From CAZOOK01 sp964581385 (GTDB lineage Bacteria > Pseudomonadota > Gammaproteobacteria > Nevskiales > Nevskiaceae): a stretch of DNA of 64,000 nucleotides. Positions 1-9,073 of the stretch are shown here, one piece after another (the first letter of the stretch is position 1; the number at the start of each line of letters is the position of its first letter). The notes under the pieces were generated by a model. The model did not search any database. It was not told the origin of the DNA and saw nothing but the letters and a program-made list of their open reading frames with translations. The stretch spans positions 1-64,000 of the forward strand of contig CAZOOK010000003.1 in assembly GCA_964581385.1 (NCBI GenBank), written 5' to 3'. A program made the translations under genes and the position numbers.

Positions 1-557
1 ACAACGAATCCGCCGTTTCTATTTCAGCGTCCGCTGGTGACGTATCCGGGCTAGCCGCGCTCATCAAAAAAATAAAAGCGCGGCGTAGAGCCATGTCTTT
101 TGGTCTTTTGCCGCTTCTTTTGCGGTCGGCAGCACACCGATATATGCACGTTTCCTTGTCTTCCTTTTCAGCGCCGAAATGCATGCCGGCAACCTTAACG
201 GCAACTTAACGAATTCATAATAATATAAGCTGAAATTGGCTTGAACTATTTTTTGTTGCCAATAGTCGTAAATATCGGAACTGCCGATATGAGAAGAGGG
301 TTGCCGTATTTTTAGTTGAAGCTACTCAGAATATGGATCTGCCGAGGAGCGGCCATTTATAAAATCTCTTCTTCTTAATAAATGATCGCGCGTGAAATCC
401 CACATGAATCTTATGAAGGATAGTTCTGATGATGGATAAATAGATTAGTTACTGCCATTTAATAACAGTGTCAATGTGGAGTGCCTGATTTTTTAATAAA
501 TCATCAAGAAGTAAGTAAATCGAAGGAAGTAAATCTTTTTCCCAAGGAGGGATTGCT
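1..557. other. left-edge region without a clear gene
   Basis: No gene is called. Open frames run off the left edge on both strands: a minus-strand frame with ATG at 184 or 94, and a plus-strand frame closed by TAA at 207. A partial gene could therefore be cut here, but neither translation resembles a family I know. From about 200 to 540 the DNA is distinctly AT-rich and probably holds the promoter of the lipoprotein gene that follows. A strong ribosome-binding site, AAGGAGG, lies at 544-550. Confidence 0.4.
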
Positions 558-1328
558 ATGAAATATCGTCTGATTTTGTGTGTCGTCAGTGCCGCCCTTT
601 CTCTCACTGCTTGCAGCAACAACGATACACCCGGGACTAGTCCGGGCTCGGGTGCGTTGCGTGTTGTCAACGCAATTTCCGACTCACAGCCGATTGACGC
701 CAGCATCACCAATGTAACGACTGACATCAATAACATTGCGTTTGGCTCGGCCAGCGGTTTCCGCGATGTCGTGGAAGGCAGCTATAAAGTTCAGCTCGCC
801 ACTCACAATTCCGGCGGAACCGCAGTCACCATCACTGCAGACAATGTGTCCATCGATCACAATAATCAGACCACTGTCTATGCGATCGGCAATCTCAGCC
901 TCAGCAATCAGAACAGCCTGACCGTCGAACGAACGATTTCGGATATTTCATCGAGCAATATCGAAGTGCAGTTCGTTGATGTCGCCGGAGGGCCAGACGG
1001 CACAATCAGCCTGATTCAGCCCGGTTCCGATCCCAGTAATCCGGCCAATGTCGTTGCCACCCAAACTTTAAGTTCCGCGGTGAACGCTTCGGATCCGACG
1101 AAAGCTTATTCCGCGCCGCAGCAAATTGCCGCTGGAACTTACGAAATCATCGTAACGGTGGGCGGCGTGAAGATCTACGACAGCGGCGCTGCCGGTGTTG
1201 CACTGGGAGGCGGCACAAGCTTTCAATTTGCCGTGTTAAATTCGCCCGGAATTTCGGATGGTTCAGTTATTTCGGTGCTGGAACTCGACGACAAGGGCAA
1301 TTCCACTCCATTGCCGGCAAGCAGCTAG
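558..1328 (+). CDS. DUF4397-type lipoprotein
   Basis: A 256-residue predicted lipoprotein. The N-terminus is a type II signal peptide ending in the lipobox LTAC with Cys19 as the lipidated residue. A low-complexity Ser/Gly/Pro linker follows, then a beta-rich region of the DUF4397 type (residues about 33-240), with 'RVVNAISDSQPIDA' near its start and repeated 'AAGTYEI'-like strands. The family is extracytoplasmic and its function is unknown. The start is supported by AAGGAGG seven bases upstream of ATG. The gene stands alone, has its own terminator just downstream, and converges on leuA. Confidence 0.8.
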   Translation: MKYRLILCVVSAALSLTACSNNDTPGTSPGSGALRVVNAISDSQPIDASITNVTTDINNIAFGSASGFRDVVEGSYKVQLATHNSGGTAVTITADNVSIDHNNQTTVYAIGNLSLSNQNSLTVERTISDISSSNIEVQFVDVAGGPDGTISLIQPGSDPSNPANVVATQTLSSAVNASDPTKAYSAPQQIAAGTYEIIVTVGGVKIYDSGAAGVALGGGTSFQFAVLNSPGISDGSVISVLELDDKGNSTPLPASS

Positions 1329-1346
1329 GCTTAAAGCGTCAGCAAG

Positions 1347-1378
1347 AATATCCCCGGCAATGCCGGGGATATTTATTT
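1347..1378 (+). terminator. Rho-independent terminator after the lipoprotein gene
   Basis: A perfect 12-bp stem, AATATCCCCGGC with GCCGGGGATATT, encloses a 3-base loop and is followed by TATTT. It sits between the convergent lipoprotein and leuA genes. There is no T tract on the minus strand, so it most likely serves the plus strand. Confidence 0.75.
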
Positions 1379-1399
1379 GGCAGAAACGATCAGTGCGGC

Positions 1400-2959
1400 T
1401 CAGGGTGTTCCCAATGTTTCGGCGAACTGTGGATGTTCGCGTTCTCCCGGCGCGCCGAGACGATTCACCGCATTGATGTAAGCCTTCGCTGAAGCGATGA
1501 CGATGTCGGTATCGGCGCCGAGACCATTGACGATACGACCGTCCTTCGCAAGCCGCACAGTCACTTCACCCTGCGCATCGGTGCCGGTAGTGATGTTGTT
1601 GACCGAATACAGCAACAGCTTGGACTTGCTGCCGATCAATTTCTCGATCGCCGCAAACACCGCATCGACGGGCCCATCACCCTGGGCATCAGTGTCGCGA
1701 ACACTTCCGTCGAAATTCAACGCGACTTTGGCAATCGGACGTGTACCAGTTTTAGAAGTGACTTCGAGCGACGCGAGCTGGACATGATCCTGCGCGCGAG
1801 CTTGGTCGCCCTGCGTTACCAGCATCTGCAAATCTTCGTCGAAGATTTCCTGCTTTTTGTCCGCAAGCTCTTTGAAGCGCGCGAATACTTCGGCGAGCTC
1901 TCCGTCGGACTTGAAGCGGTGGCCCAATTCTTCCAGACGCGCCCGAAACGCATTGCGGCCGGATAACTTGCCGAGCGTTAGCTTGTTCGCTGCCCAGCCA
2001 ACGTCCTCAGCGCGCATGATCTCGTAAGTCTGGCGATGCTTGAGCACGCCGTCCTGGTGAATGCCGGACTCGTGCGCGAAAGCATTGGCACCCACGATCG
2101 CCTTGTTCGGCTGCACGGGATAGCCGGTGATGGCAGACACCAAACGCGAGCACGGCACGATCTGCGTAGCATCGATACGCGTCTCGATATCGAACACGTC
2201 CTGGCGTGTCTTCACCGCCATGACGATCTCTTCGAGCGCCGCATTGCCTGCACGCTCACCGAGGCCGTTGATGGTGCATTCGACCTGTCGCGCGCCGGCC
2301 ATCACCGCCGCCAGCGAGTTCGCGACCGCCATGCCGAGATCGTTATGGCAGTGTGTGGACCAGATCGCCTTGTCCGCGTTGGGCACGCGCTCGATCAACT
2401 GCCGCATGCGCTCGCCCCACAAGGCCGGAATGTTATAGCCAACCGTATCCGGCACGTTGATGGTCGTCGCGCCAGCCTTGATGGCCTGCTCGAAGACACG
2501 GCACAGGAAATCGAGATCGGAACGCCCAGCGTCCTCGGCGGAAAATTCGACATCGTCGGTCAACTGCCGCGCCAGCTTGACCGCACCGACCGCCGCTTCA
2601 AGTACCTGGTCAGGGTGCATGCGCAGCTTCTTTTCCATATGAATTGGGCTGGTCGCGATAAACGTATGGATGCGCTTGCGTTTCGCCGGCTGTAAGGCTT
2701 CTGCCGCGCGGTGAATGTCGCCTGCGCTGGCACGTGCCAGCGAGCAGACCACACTCTCGGTGACTTCGCGCGCGACTGCCTGCACGGCCGCGAAATCACC
2801 TGGGCTGGCAATAGCGAAGCCGGCTTCGATGACGTCGACCTTCAGGCGCTGCAAGGCAAGCGCGATGCGGACCTTCTCGTCCTGCGTCATCGCCGCGCCG
2901 GGCGATTGCTCGCCGTCGCGCAAGGTCGTGTCGAAAATAATCAGCTGTTTCTTGCTCAT
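1400..2959 (-). CDS. leuA: 2-isopropylmalate synthase
   Basis: The first committed enzyme of leucine synthesis, condensing acetyl-CoA with 2-oxoisovalerate to give 2-isopropylmalate in the cytosol. The protein has 519 residues, the normal length of bacterial LeuA type 1. It opens with the DRE-TIM metallolyase signature FDTTLRDGEQSPGA, carries the metal-binding HxH in 'STHCHNDLGMA', and ends with the C-terminal allosteric LeuA dimer domain that binds leucine. ATG at 2959 (MSKKQLIIFD) is chosen by family alignment; an in-frame TTG at 2980 lacks a ribosome-binding site. pssA lies 256 bases upstream on the same strand. I found no leucine-rich leader peptide in that gap. Confidence 0.95.
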   Translation of the reverse strand: MSKKQLIIFDTTLRDGEQSPGAAMTQDEKVRIALALQRLKVDVIEAGFAIASPGDFAAVQAVAREVTESVVCSLARASAGDIHRAAEALQPAKRKRIHTFIATSPIHMEKKLRMHPDQVLEAAVGAVKLARQLTDDVEFSAEDAGRSDLDFLCRVFEQAIKAGATTINVPDTVGYNIPALWGERMRQLIERVPNADKAIWSTHCHNDLGMAVANSLAAVMAGARQVECTINGLGERAGNAALEEIVMAVKTRQDVFDIETRIDATQIVPCSRLVSAITGYPVQPNKAIVGANAFAHESGIHQDGVLKHRQTYEIMRAEDVGWAANKLTLGKLSGRNAFRARLEELGHRFKSDGELAEVFARFKELADKKQEIFDEDLQMLVTQGDQARAQDHVQLASLEVTSKTGTRPIAKVALNFDGSVRDTDAQGDGPVDAVFAAIEKLIGSKSKLLLYSVNNITTGTDAQGEVTVRLAKDGRIVNGLGADTDIVIASAKAYINAVNRLGAPGEREHPQFAETLGTP

Positions 2960-3215
2960 GATGGAGGCTCTGGCTCTCAAAGGGGTGTCGACCCGCTACA
3001 ACCGCGTGGGCCGGGGAAAACGATTCGTTGCTGGTCTGCACGGATTAGGCCCCGTGCGGGCATCGTTCGTTGTCTGCCTTACGGCAGAAGTCGAAGCAGC
3101 AGAGCAAGCGCGCGCGGCCGGGCGTCTAACGACGCCGCGAGGGACAGCTGAAACTGGCCGCGAATGGATTTCATGACGCGGTACTATAGACCAGCCTCGC
3201 ATTCGTTGCCAACTA

Positions 3216-3998
3216 TCAGGGCGTCGGCGGGGTGCGTCGCATGCGCCGCCACAGTGCGGCTACCGGGCCTGATAGCGCGTAGAAGAAAAACGTCAGGAAC
3301 AGAATCTGCGGCGGTTTCTTGCCGGCGATAACGACCAGCAGCCATAACACCGCCAGCACTGCCACAAACGGCAGAAAGCGGATGCGTTGGGTGAGTTTGA
3401 GCTTCTTGAAGCTGTTGTAGCGGATGTTGCTGACCATCAAGGCCGCTGCTACCAATGTCAGCAGACTCGCCGGTACGATGACCAGAGCATCGTCGCCGCT
3501 CAAACCGAGATCGAACGCGCTCCAGACGAAAAACACGACGACTGCTGCAGCAGCGGGACTCGGCAATCCGAAAAAATCCTTGTTGCTGTCGGCAATGGCG
3601 GCGTGCACGTTAAACCGCGCCAGGCGCAGCGCCGCGCAGGTGGCATAAGCCAATGCGATGACGCCGCCCATGCGGATGCCAAGCCAGCGGTACTCGATAA
3701 AGCGCAGGGTGAAGGCATACATGACGATGCTGGACGCCATGCCAAACGCGGCCATATCGCAAAGCGAGTCGTACTCCTTACCGAAATCGCTCGCAGTGTT
3801 GGTGAGACGGGCGATGCGGCCGTCCAGGCTGTCGGCGATCATCGCGAACAGGATCCCGAGCGCGGCATGGTCGAAACGATCGGCCATTGCCGAGACGATC
3901 GCATAAAACGCCCCGAGCAGAGTGCCGGTGGTGAACAGGTTCGGCCATAGGTAGATGGCCTTACGGCGCGGCTTGAGCAAAAGCGGGGTTTCGTCCAT
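3216..3998 (-). CDS. pssA: CDP-diacylglycerol-serine O-phosphatidyltransferase
   Basis: Inner-membrane enzyme that makes phosphatidylserine, the precursor of phosphatidylethanolamine, from CDP-diacylglycerol and serine. The 260-residue protein carries the CDP-alcohol phosphotransferase motif (D..DG..AR, eight residues, G...D...D) in 'DSLDGRIARLTN...GKEYDSLCD' and about seven to eight hydrophobic segments, as in the membrane-embedded type II enzyme. It lies between ilvC and leuA, an arrangement common in proteobacterial ilv-pssA-leuA clusters. A terminator after ilvC probably separates it from the upstream ilv transcript. Confidence 0.9.
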   Translation of the reverse strand: MDETPLLLKPRRKAIYLWPNLFTTGTLLGAFYAIVSAMADRFDHAALGILFAMIADSLDGRIARLTNTASDFGKEYDSLCDMAAFGMASSIVMYAFTLRFIEYRWLGIRMGGVIALAYATCAALRLARFNVHAAIADSNKDFFGLPSPAAAAVVVFFVWSAFDLGLSGDDALVIVPASLLTLVAAALMVSNIRYNSFKKLKLTQRIRFLPFVAVLAVLWLLVVIAGKKPPQILFLTFFFYALSGPVAALWRRMRRTPPTP

Positions 3999-4036
3999 GG
4001 GTCAAGTTACCTGATCGTTACCAGCCGCAAGTTTAT

Positions 4037-4067
4037 AAAAACGAAGGGCGCTCCGAAGAGCGCCCTT
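4037..4067 (-). terminator. Rho-independent terminator after ilvC
   Basis: Read on the minus strand this is AAGGGCGCTC, loop TTCG, GAGCGCCCTT, then CGTTTTT. It is a perfect 10-bp stem with a stable UUCG tetraloop and a T tract. It lies between the ilvC stop and the pssA start. Confidence 0.85.
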
Positions 4068-4098
4068 GTCATATCCAGAATCGCGATCAACTCCAGGA

Positions 4099-5121
4099 TC
4101 AATTCCTGGTCTTGTCGACCAGCTTGTTCTTTGCAATCCACGGCATCATCGAGCGCAGCTTGCCGCCCACCTGTTCGATCAGGTGTTCCTGACCAATGCG
4201 TCGGCGTGCCTTCAGCGTCGGCGCTCCAGCCTGGTTTTCGAGCACGAATTCGCGCGCGAACTGACCGGTCTGGATTTCCTCGAGGATGCGCTTCATTTCC
4301 TTCTTGGTTTCTTCGGTGACAATGCGCGGACCGCGCGTATAGTCGCCGTATTCGGCCGTGTTGGAAATCGAGTAACGCATATTGGCCATGCCGCCCTCGT
4401 ACATCAGATCGACGATCAGCTTCAGCTCATGCAGACACTCGAAATACGCCATTTCCGGGGCGTAGCCGGCCTCGACCAGCGTCTCGAAGCCAGCCTGCAC
4501 CAGCGCGGTGGCGCCGCCGCAGAGCACGGCTTGTTCGCCGAACAGATCAGTCTCGGTCTCTTCCTTAAAATTGGTCTCGATAATGCCGGCACGGCCACCG
4601 CCGTTGGCGGAGGCGTAGCTCAGTGCGATTTGCTTAGCCTGGCCCGATGGGTCCTGGTGCACGCAGATCAGGCTGGGCACGCCGCCGCCCTGCGTGTAGG
4701 TGCTGCGCACCAGATGGCCGGGACCCTTCGGGGCGATCATGATCACATCGAGATCTGTGCGTGGTTCGATCAGCTGGAAGTGGATGTTGAAACCGTGTGC
4801 GAAAGCCAGCACACCGCCCTTCTTCAGATTTGCCGCAACCTGCTCGTCGTAGATCTTTTTCTGATCCTGGTCCGGCGCCAGGATCATTACCAGATCGGCA
4901 GCCTTGACCGCCTCGGCGACTTCCTTGACCTTGAGCCCAGCGCCGTCCGCCTTGGCCCAGGACTTGGAACCCTTGCGCAGCGCAACCGTCACGTCAACGC
5001 CGCTGTCTTTCAGGTTCTGCGCGTGGGCGTGACCCTGCGAACCGTAGCCGAGAATGGCAACCTTCTTCGACTGGATGATCGAAAGGTCGGCGTCTTTGTC
5101 GTAGTAAACCTTGATGCTCAC
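4099..5121 (-). CDS. ilvC: ketol-acid reductoisomerase
   Basis: Second step of valine and isoleucine synthesis: isomerises and reduces acetolactate (or acetohydroxybutyrate) with NADPH and Mg2+. The 340-residue length is that of the short class I enzyme. The N-terminal Rossmann motif is GYGSQGHAHAQNL, and the knotted C-terminal domain holds the acidic metal ligands around 'ETDLFGEQAVLCGG' and 'YFECLHELKLIVDLM'. It lies 60 bases downstream of ilvN on the same strand and is probably cotranscribed with it; a strong terminator follows. Confidence 0.97.
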   Translation of the reverse strand: MSIKVYYDKDADLSIIQSKKVAILGYGSQGHAHAQNLKDSGVDVTVALRKGSKSWAKADGAGLKVKEVAEAVKAADLVMILAPDQDQKKIYDEQVAANLKKGGVLAFAHGFNIHFQLIEPRTDLDVIMIAPKGPGHLVRSTYTQGGGVPSLICVHQDPSGQAKQIALSYASANGGGRAGIIETNFKEETETDLFGEQAVLCGGATALVQAGFETLVEAGYAPEMAYFECLHELKLIVDLMYEGGMANMRYSISNTAEYGDYTRGPRIVTEETKKEMKRILEEIQTGQFAREFVLENQAGAPTLKARRRIGQEHLIEQVGGKLRSMMPWIAKNKLVDKTRN

Positions 5122-5181
5122 GTCATGCTCCTGGGTGATGTGCCCTCCCCGCGAGGGGAAGATTCTTTGGGATTCCTGAAT

Positions 5182-5682
5182 TCAATCCTGCGCCGCCAGT
5201 ACCGCGTCGCCGCGCTCCAGCGCCGCGGTGCCGCTGCGCACGAGTTCAAGCACGCGCGCGATGCCACCGATTTCGGCGAGAAAGTCGTTCACTTCGACGC
5301 CGGTGCCGGTGAGCTGCACGGTGCGCGTGGTCTCGGTCTCGTCGAGAATCGTCGCACGATGACGGCGCACGCATTCGATGACCTGCCTCGCGATCGCCGG
5401 AGTCACCGCGACCTTCAGCATCGCCAGCTCACTTTCGAGATGATCGAGACTGGTCAGATCAACGATCTCGACGACATCGACGAGCTTGCGCGACTGCTTG
5501 ATGATCTGGTCGATGACCGCATCGCTGCCGGTGCTGACCAGGGTCAGGCGCGAGACGGTCGGATCGTTCGTCGGCGCGACGGTCAGCGACTCGATGTTGT
5601 AGCCGCGCGCGGAAAACATGCCGGCCACGCGCGCCAAGGCGCCGGCCTCGTTCTGCAGCAGGATGGAAATAATGTGGCGCAT
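5182..5682 (-). CDS. ilvN: acetolactate synthase small (regulatory) subunit
   Basis: Regulatory subunit of acetohydroxyacid synthase, which mediates valine feedback. The 166-residue protein has an N-terminal ACT domain (MRHIISILLQNEAGALARVA, G-Y-N-I-E-S-L motif) and the C-terminal ALS_ss domain, the size of the IlvH type. The gene for the catalytic large subunit normally lies immediately upstream, but here the upstream neighbour is a protein kinase, so the large subunit must be encoded elsewhere. It runs into ilvC with a 60-base gap. Confidence 0.93.
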   Translation of the reverse strand: MRHIISILLQNEAGALARVAGMFSARGYNIESLTVAPTNDPTVSRLTLVSTGSDAVIDQIIKQSRKLVDVVEIVDLTSLDHLESELAMLKVAVTPAIARQVIECVRRHRATILDETETTRTVQLTGTGVEVNDFLAEIGGIARVLELVRSGTAALERGDAVLAAQD

Positions 5683-5749
5683 AAGGGGCGCAAAAATAGC
5701 CGGAGACGCCCCTTATCGCAAGTAAACGGGTAAACGATGTGCGAAAAAT

Positions 5750-7102
5750 CTAGGTCGGACCAGCCGCCGACAGCCTCGCGCTGGTCATCGACAGCCGGTA
5801 AATCAATGTTTCCGCGAACACCTTGTAGAAATGGAGCTGGGCTTCCATTGACAGCGTGTCCATCAGTGAGGCATTGACCTTCAGCGCCATCACCGGACTC
5901 AGCGCGCGCACGGTAGCGGTGCGGCGTGACGCCGAAAGGAAGCTGATTTCGCCGAAACAATCCCCCTTTTCAAGCACATGCAGTTTGCGCTGCCCTTTCA
6001 GAATCTCGACGCTTCCGCGCGCGATGATGAAAAATGCGCTATCGATCTCGCCTTCGGTGATGATCGTCGTGCCAGCCGCGAAAGTTTGCAGCGTGCTGGC
6101 ATTAAGGATTTCCTCGATCTCGCTCTCGTCAAAGCCGGCAAAAAAGCGCAGCGCGCGCAGCGAATCGCGGTTTTCACGGCGGCTGAGCTGCTGGTCGGCG
6201 ATGCGCAAGCGCTCGAACTGCCGCAGCAGATCGCGCGCCAGCTCATCGCCGGTCTGATAGCGCTGGCGCGGATCCTTCGCCAGCAGTCGCGCAACCAGAT
6301 CGCAGATCGCGCGCGGCAGGTCCGGACGCTTAGCTTCGAGCCGCGGCACCGGTGCGTTGCGGATCGCCACGAACAGTTCAGGCAGAGTTGCACCGCTATA
6401 TGGCGGCGTTCCAGACAGCAGCTGGTACATCACTGCACCAAGTGAATAAAGATCGGTCTGCGGCCCCATCGGCGTACGGCGGATCTGCTCTGGCGACATG
6501 TACAACGGCGAGCCGACGCAGGCGGTTTCCGCAGCCTTGGTCTTGTGCGTGATCGTCGCGATGGAAAAGTCCATGATCTTCGGAACGCCGTCGCGTGTGA
6601 TCATGATATTGCTGGGCTTGATATCGCGGTGCAGAACGCCTTTCTCGTGTGCGTAATGCAATGCTTTCGCGCACTTGTAGACGACATCGACGACGCGATC
6701 GAGCGAAGTACGCGGCTGGTACGGGTTACATAGCGCCGACAGCGTATCGCCATCAACGTATTCCATGACCAGATACGACAGCCCGTTTTCCTCACCGGCA
6801 TCGTGCAAAGTCACGATATGAGGGTGTTGCAACATCCCGGCGGCATGCGCCTCGGCAAAAAAAGCTCGCTCGGTAACCGGGGTTTGCGCGGCTTCCGGCT
6901 CTTTATGCGTGCGCAACGCCACCTTCACCGCAACATCGCGACACACGAACGGATCGTAAGCTTTGTAGACGATACCAGCGGCACCCCTGCCAAGAATGCC
7001 GTCGATGCGGTATTTGCCGATCCGCTCCGGCAACCCGGCGTCAATCACGGCACCCGCATCGGAAACCACGAAGTCGGGCACAGATTCTTCGAGGATATTC
7101 AT
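5750..7102 (-). CDS. Hanks-type Ser/Thr kinase fused to a cyclic-nucleotide-binding domain
   Basis: A 450-residue soluble kinase. The kinase domain (about 30-290) shows the glycine loop GRGAAGIV (38-45), catalytic Lys60, helix-C Glu84, HRD (158-160) with Asn165, an APE-like SPE, and Mg-binding Asp178. The usual DFG is DFS here. A C-terminal Crp/PKA-type cyclic-nucleotide-binding domain (about 318-440) has the phosphate-binding-cassette signature FGEISFL...RRTATVRA, including Glu385 and an Arg at 394 or 393. There is no membrane segment. This layout resembles a fused PKG/PKA in which cNMP could relieve inhibition. It sits 67 bases upstream of ilvN on the same strand; a functional link is not evident. 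The domain calls are firm; the ligand and targets are unknown. Confidence 0.88.
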   Translation of the reverse strand: MNILEESVPDFVVSDAGAVIDAGLPERIGKYRIDGILGRGAAGIVYKAYDPFVCRDVAVKVALRTHKEPEAAQTPVTERAFFAEAHAAGMLQHPHIVTLHDAGEENGLSYLVMEYVDGDTLSALCNPYQPRTSLDRVVDVVYKCAKALHYAHEKGVLHRDIKPSNIMITRDGVPKIMDFSIATITHKTKAAETACVGSPLYMSPEQIRRTPMGPQTDLYSLGAVMYQLLSGTPPYSGATLPELFVAIRNAPVPRLEAKRPDLPRAICDLVARLLAKDPRQRYQTGDELARDLLRQFERLRIADQQLSRRENRDSLRALRFFAGFDESEIEEILNASTLQTFAAGTTIITEGEIDSAFFIIARGSVEILKGQRKLHVLEKGDCFGEISFLSASRRTATVRALSPVMALKVNASLMDTLSMEAQLHFYKVFAETLIYRLSMTSARLSAAGPT

Positions 7103-7461
7103 TAATAGCCACCATTATTCGATGATACAAGATACTGACTGCAAAAGACTTTCAAGACGGACCCGCCCGTCGGACCATAGCCGCCGCCGCATCCTTTCCT
7201 GCATCACAACGTCCTATTACCCACCGATTGCCGTCATACCCAGCGGCAAGGATACTCGCCCTTTCTAATATCTGTATTGCTGACCGCTACCTTTCTGTAT
7301 ACGTATTTCAAGCATTATTCCGGCCATCGCGAGGTGGCGTTGACTGACGACTAAGTGCAGCTGCACCTTCGGGTCCGACCAGGCGCTGGCTTTTAGAGAC
7401 GACTTCTACTTCGCGACAACTACTTGCGAGAAGTGCTCAAGTGAATCCTTGAGGTCACCCT
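7103..7461. other. intergenic region, no gene seen
   Basis: About 360 bases between the kinase start and the end of the propeller-like gene. Short open frames exist but have no ribosome-binding sites and no recognisable products. The right part must contain the 3' untranslated region of the secreted protein, but I see no clear terminator there. Confidence 0.4.
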
Positions 7462-8673
7462 TCATGGACCCAAGCCCGAATTCGAGCGCCAAACACCTTC
7501 AGCTCTTGATGGCGCTCCGGGTGAGTTCCGCGTGTAGCGATTGTAATAAATGAACGGGCCCTGGGATGTGATGAAAACCTCGGGATCCTGCCGAACCCGA
7601 TCGGTGATCGTAGGGTCGGAGATCTGCACGTTGTAAGTATTGTCCAATGATGCCAACCAGACCTGCGTAGGATAGCTGAACAGCGAAGGGTTGCCGTTCG
7701 GACTTCTTACCATGAAGACGTAAGATTTTCCTTTATAAACGAATGGCTCCGGCGACCAGATGTACGCTGGCGCGCCGCTTGGTATCGGAATCGTCGCTAC
7801 CACAGTCCAGGCGTTCGTTTGGGTTTTGGCGTTGTATTGCGGGGTATAAAATCGAAGGCTTTGCGCATTGACGCTGACCATCGCAACGTAGGCGCCGCCA
7901 TACTCCGGCGCCTGCCACAGGAAAACATCGCCCTTGTTGCCGGAATCCGAAGTTAGCTGCGTTGTGGCACCAGTGTTCAAGTCATAGCTGAACACCTGCC
8001 GCCAGCTGGAGCGCCCCACGCCCACCGGAGTGGTATAGACGAGCTCATTCAGCCCGGGGACAAAGCGCTCCGATCCCTTGGATTGAGATGTATTCGGAAC
8101 TGCCAGCGGCGTCGAATCATTAATACCTTGGGTATAGAGCTGCCAATCACCGCTGGAGCCGTTGCGGAAGACGACCGGCGGATTCGCCTGGGTCGGATTG
8201 ATGTTGCCGATCGGCTCAACAAATCCGAGCGTGTTGGGCAGAAAGCTGGGATACCATGCGCCGCTTTGATACACCACCTTCGCGATATTGGCGGTTGCGG
8301 CGGACTGCGGTTGGCCTGTTAGATACTTGGTGTAGATGATCTGATAGCCGCCAGTCGACCCTTCCACCCACTCCGGACCATTGCCGAAGTCGGGCGAAGT
8401 CGCCGCGTCGACGTCAACCAAAGTACCGTGGCCTGTGGGCGGTACAAAAGCACCCGTGTTGCGGTCAACGCCAGCCGTCCAGAGACGGTGCGACAAATCG
8501 ACATACGTCAGCAGAGCGTCCTGCTGGTCGAACTCATAGTCAACAATCGGACTGGCCGTGACTTGAACCTCGTCACCAAACACTGCGTTCGTTCCCAATG
8601 CAGTCGCCACGATGGCAACCGACAGTACCACTTGCCACGCAAGATTCGCGCGACTTTCTTGTACTGAATTCAT
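7462..8673 (-). CDS. secreted protein with probable beta-propeller fold
   Basis: A 403-residue protein with an N-terminal export signal: hydrophobic stretch 'VVLSVAIVATALGTNAVFG', probable cleavage before DEVQV. The mature part is rich in Gly, Ser, Thr, Tyr and Trp and shows recurring blade-like units such as 'QVFSYDLNTGATTQLTSDSG', 'YIWSPEPFVYKGKSYVFMV' and 'DPEVFITSQGPFIYYNRY'. These resemble TolB-like or glycosidase-type propellers, but I cannot assign a family. There is no catalytic motif to lean on. No obvious ribosome-binding site precedes the ATG. It stands alone with more than 350 bases of non-coding DNA on each side, so it is probably monocistronic. Confidence 0.65.
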   Translation of the reverse strand: MNSVQESRANLAWQVVLSVAIVATALGTNAVFGDEVQVTASPIVDYEFDQQDALLTYVDLSHRLWTAGVDRNTGAFVPPTGHGTLVDVDAATSPDFGNGPEWVEGSTGGYQIIYTKYLTGQPQSAATANIAKVVYQSGAWYPSFLPNTLGFVEPIGNINPTQANPPVVFRNGSSGDWQLYTQGINDSTPLAVPNTSQSKGSERFVPGLNELVYTTPVGVGRSSWRQVFSYDLNTGATTQLTSDSGNKGDVFLWQAPEYGGAYVAMVSVNAQSLRFYTPQYNAKTQTNAWTVVATIPIPSGAPAYIWSPEPFVYKGKSYVFMVRSPNGNPSLFSYPTQVWLASLDNTYNVQISDPTITDRVRQDPEVFITSQGPFIYYNRYTRNSPGAPSRAEGVWRSNSGLGP

Positions 8674-9073
8674 CGATATACCCGTAGAGAAAATACTTTA
8701 TCCTTGCTCTTCAAAGTGGACAGTCACCATTGCTCCAACGAAAAGCATCCGGATTGTTCGCTTTAAATGAGTTCTGTAAGCAAAGAAAATGCCGTCCATA
8801 TCGCGAATGCCCTACACATTAAGCAGATACAGAAGTCAGCGAAGGTCGGCTACTTTAATGACCTCTGGCGCGCAAGCGCGAAACGGATTCAAGTCCTGGC
8901 GAACAGCAACACTGTGCGAACTCTAAACACACCAGGACGTTAGTTGAGTTCGCCTACGATAATCGCCGAGCACCCGGAGATTTTCAGAATTAGGCTTTTT
9001 ATCAAAGCCTCGAAATGCAAGAAACGAGTAGCAAAAAGAGCAACGAGGCCACGAGAACCCGGTCAGCCGCTGG
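8674..9073. other. intergenic region with one weak small ORF
   Basis: About 400 bases between the secreted-protein start and the queA stop. One plus-strand frame of 58 codons (8767-8943, starting MSSVSKENAVHI) has a protein-like composition, but it lacks a ribosome-binding site and any recognisable similarity, so it is not called. The left part should hold the promoter of the secreted-protein gene. Confidence 0.35.

Noticed and set aside
1..209. Partial genes running off the left edge on either strand
   Set aside because: Both strands are open in one frame, neither translation resembles a known family, and the missing upstream part prevents a decision.
2960..3215. Possible leucine leader peptide or attenuator before leuA
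   Set aside because: No short frame with a run of Leu codons and no terminator/antiterminator pair could be seen in the gap.
4066..5733. Open frame of 555 codons on the plus strand opposite ilvC and ilvN
   Set aside because: It mirrors codon bias of the minus-strand genes; both opposite genes have clear family motifs and the antisense product has none.
8767..8943. 58-codon plus-strand frame (starts MSSVSKENAVHI) upstream of queA
   Set aside because: Protein-like composition, but no ribosome-binding site, no known relatives, and located in the promoter region of the secreted-protein gene.
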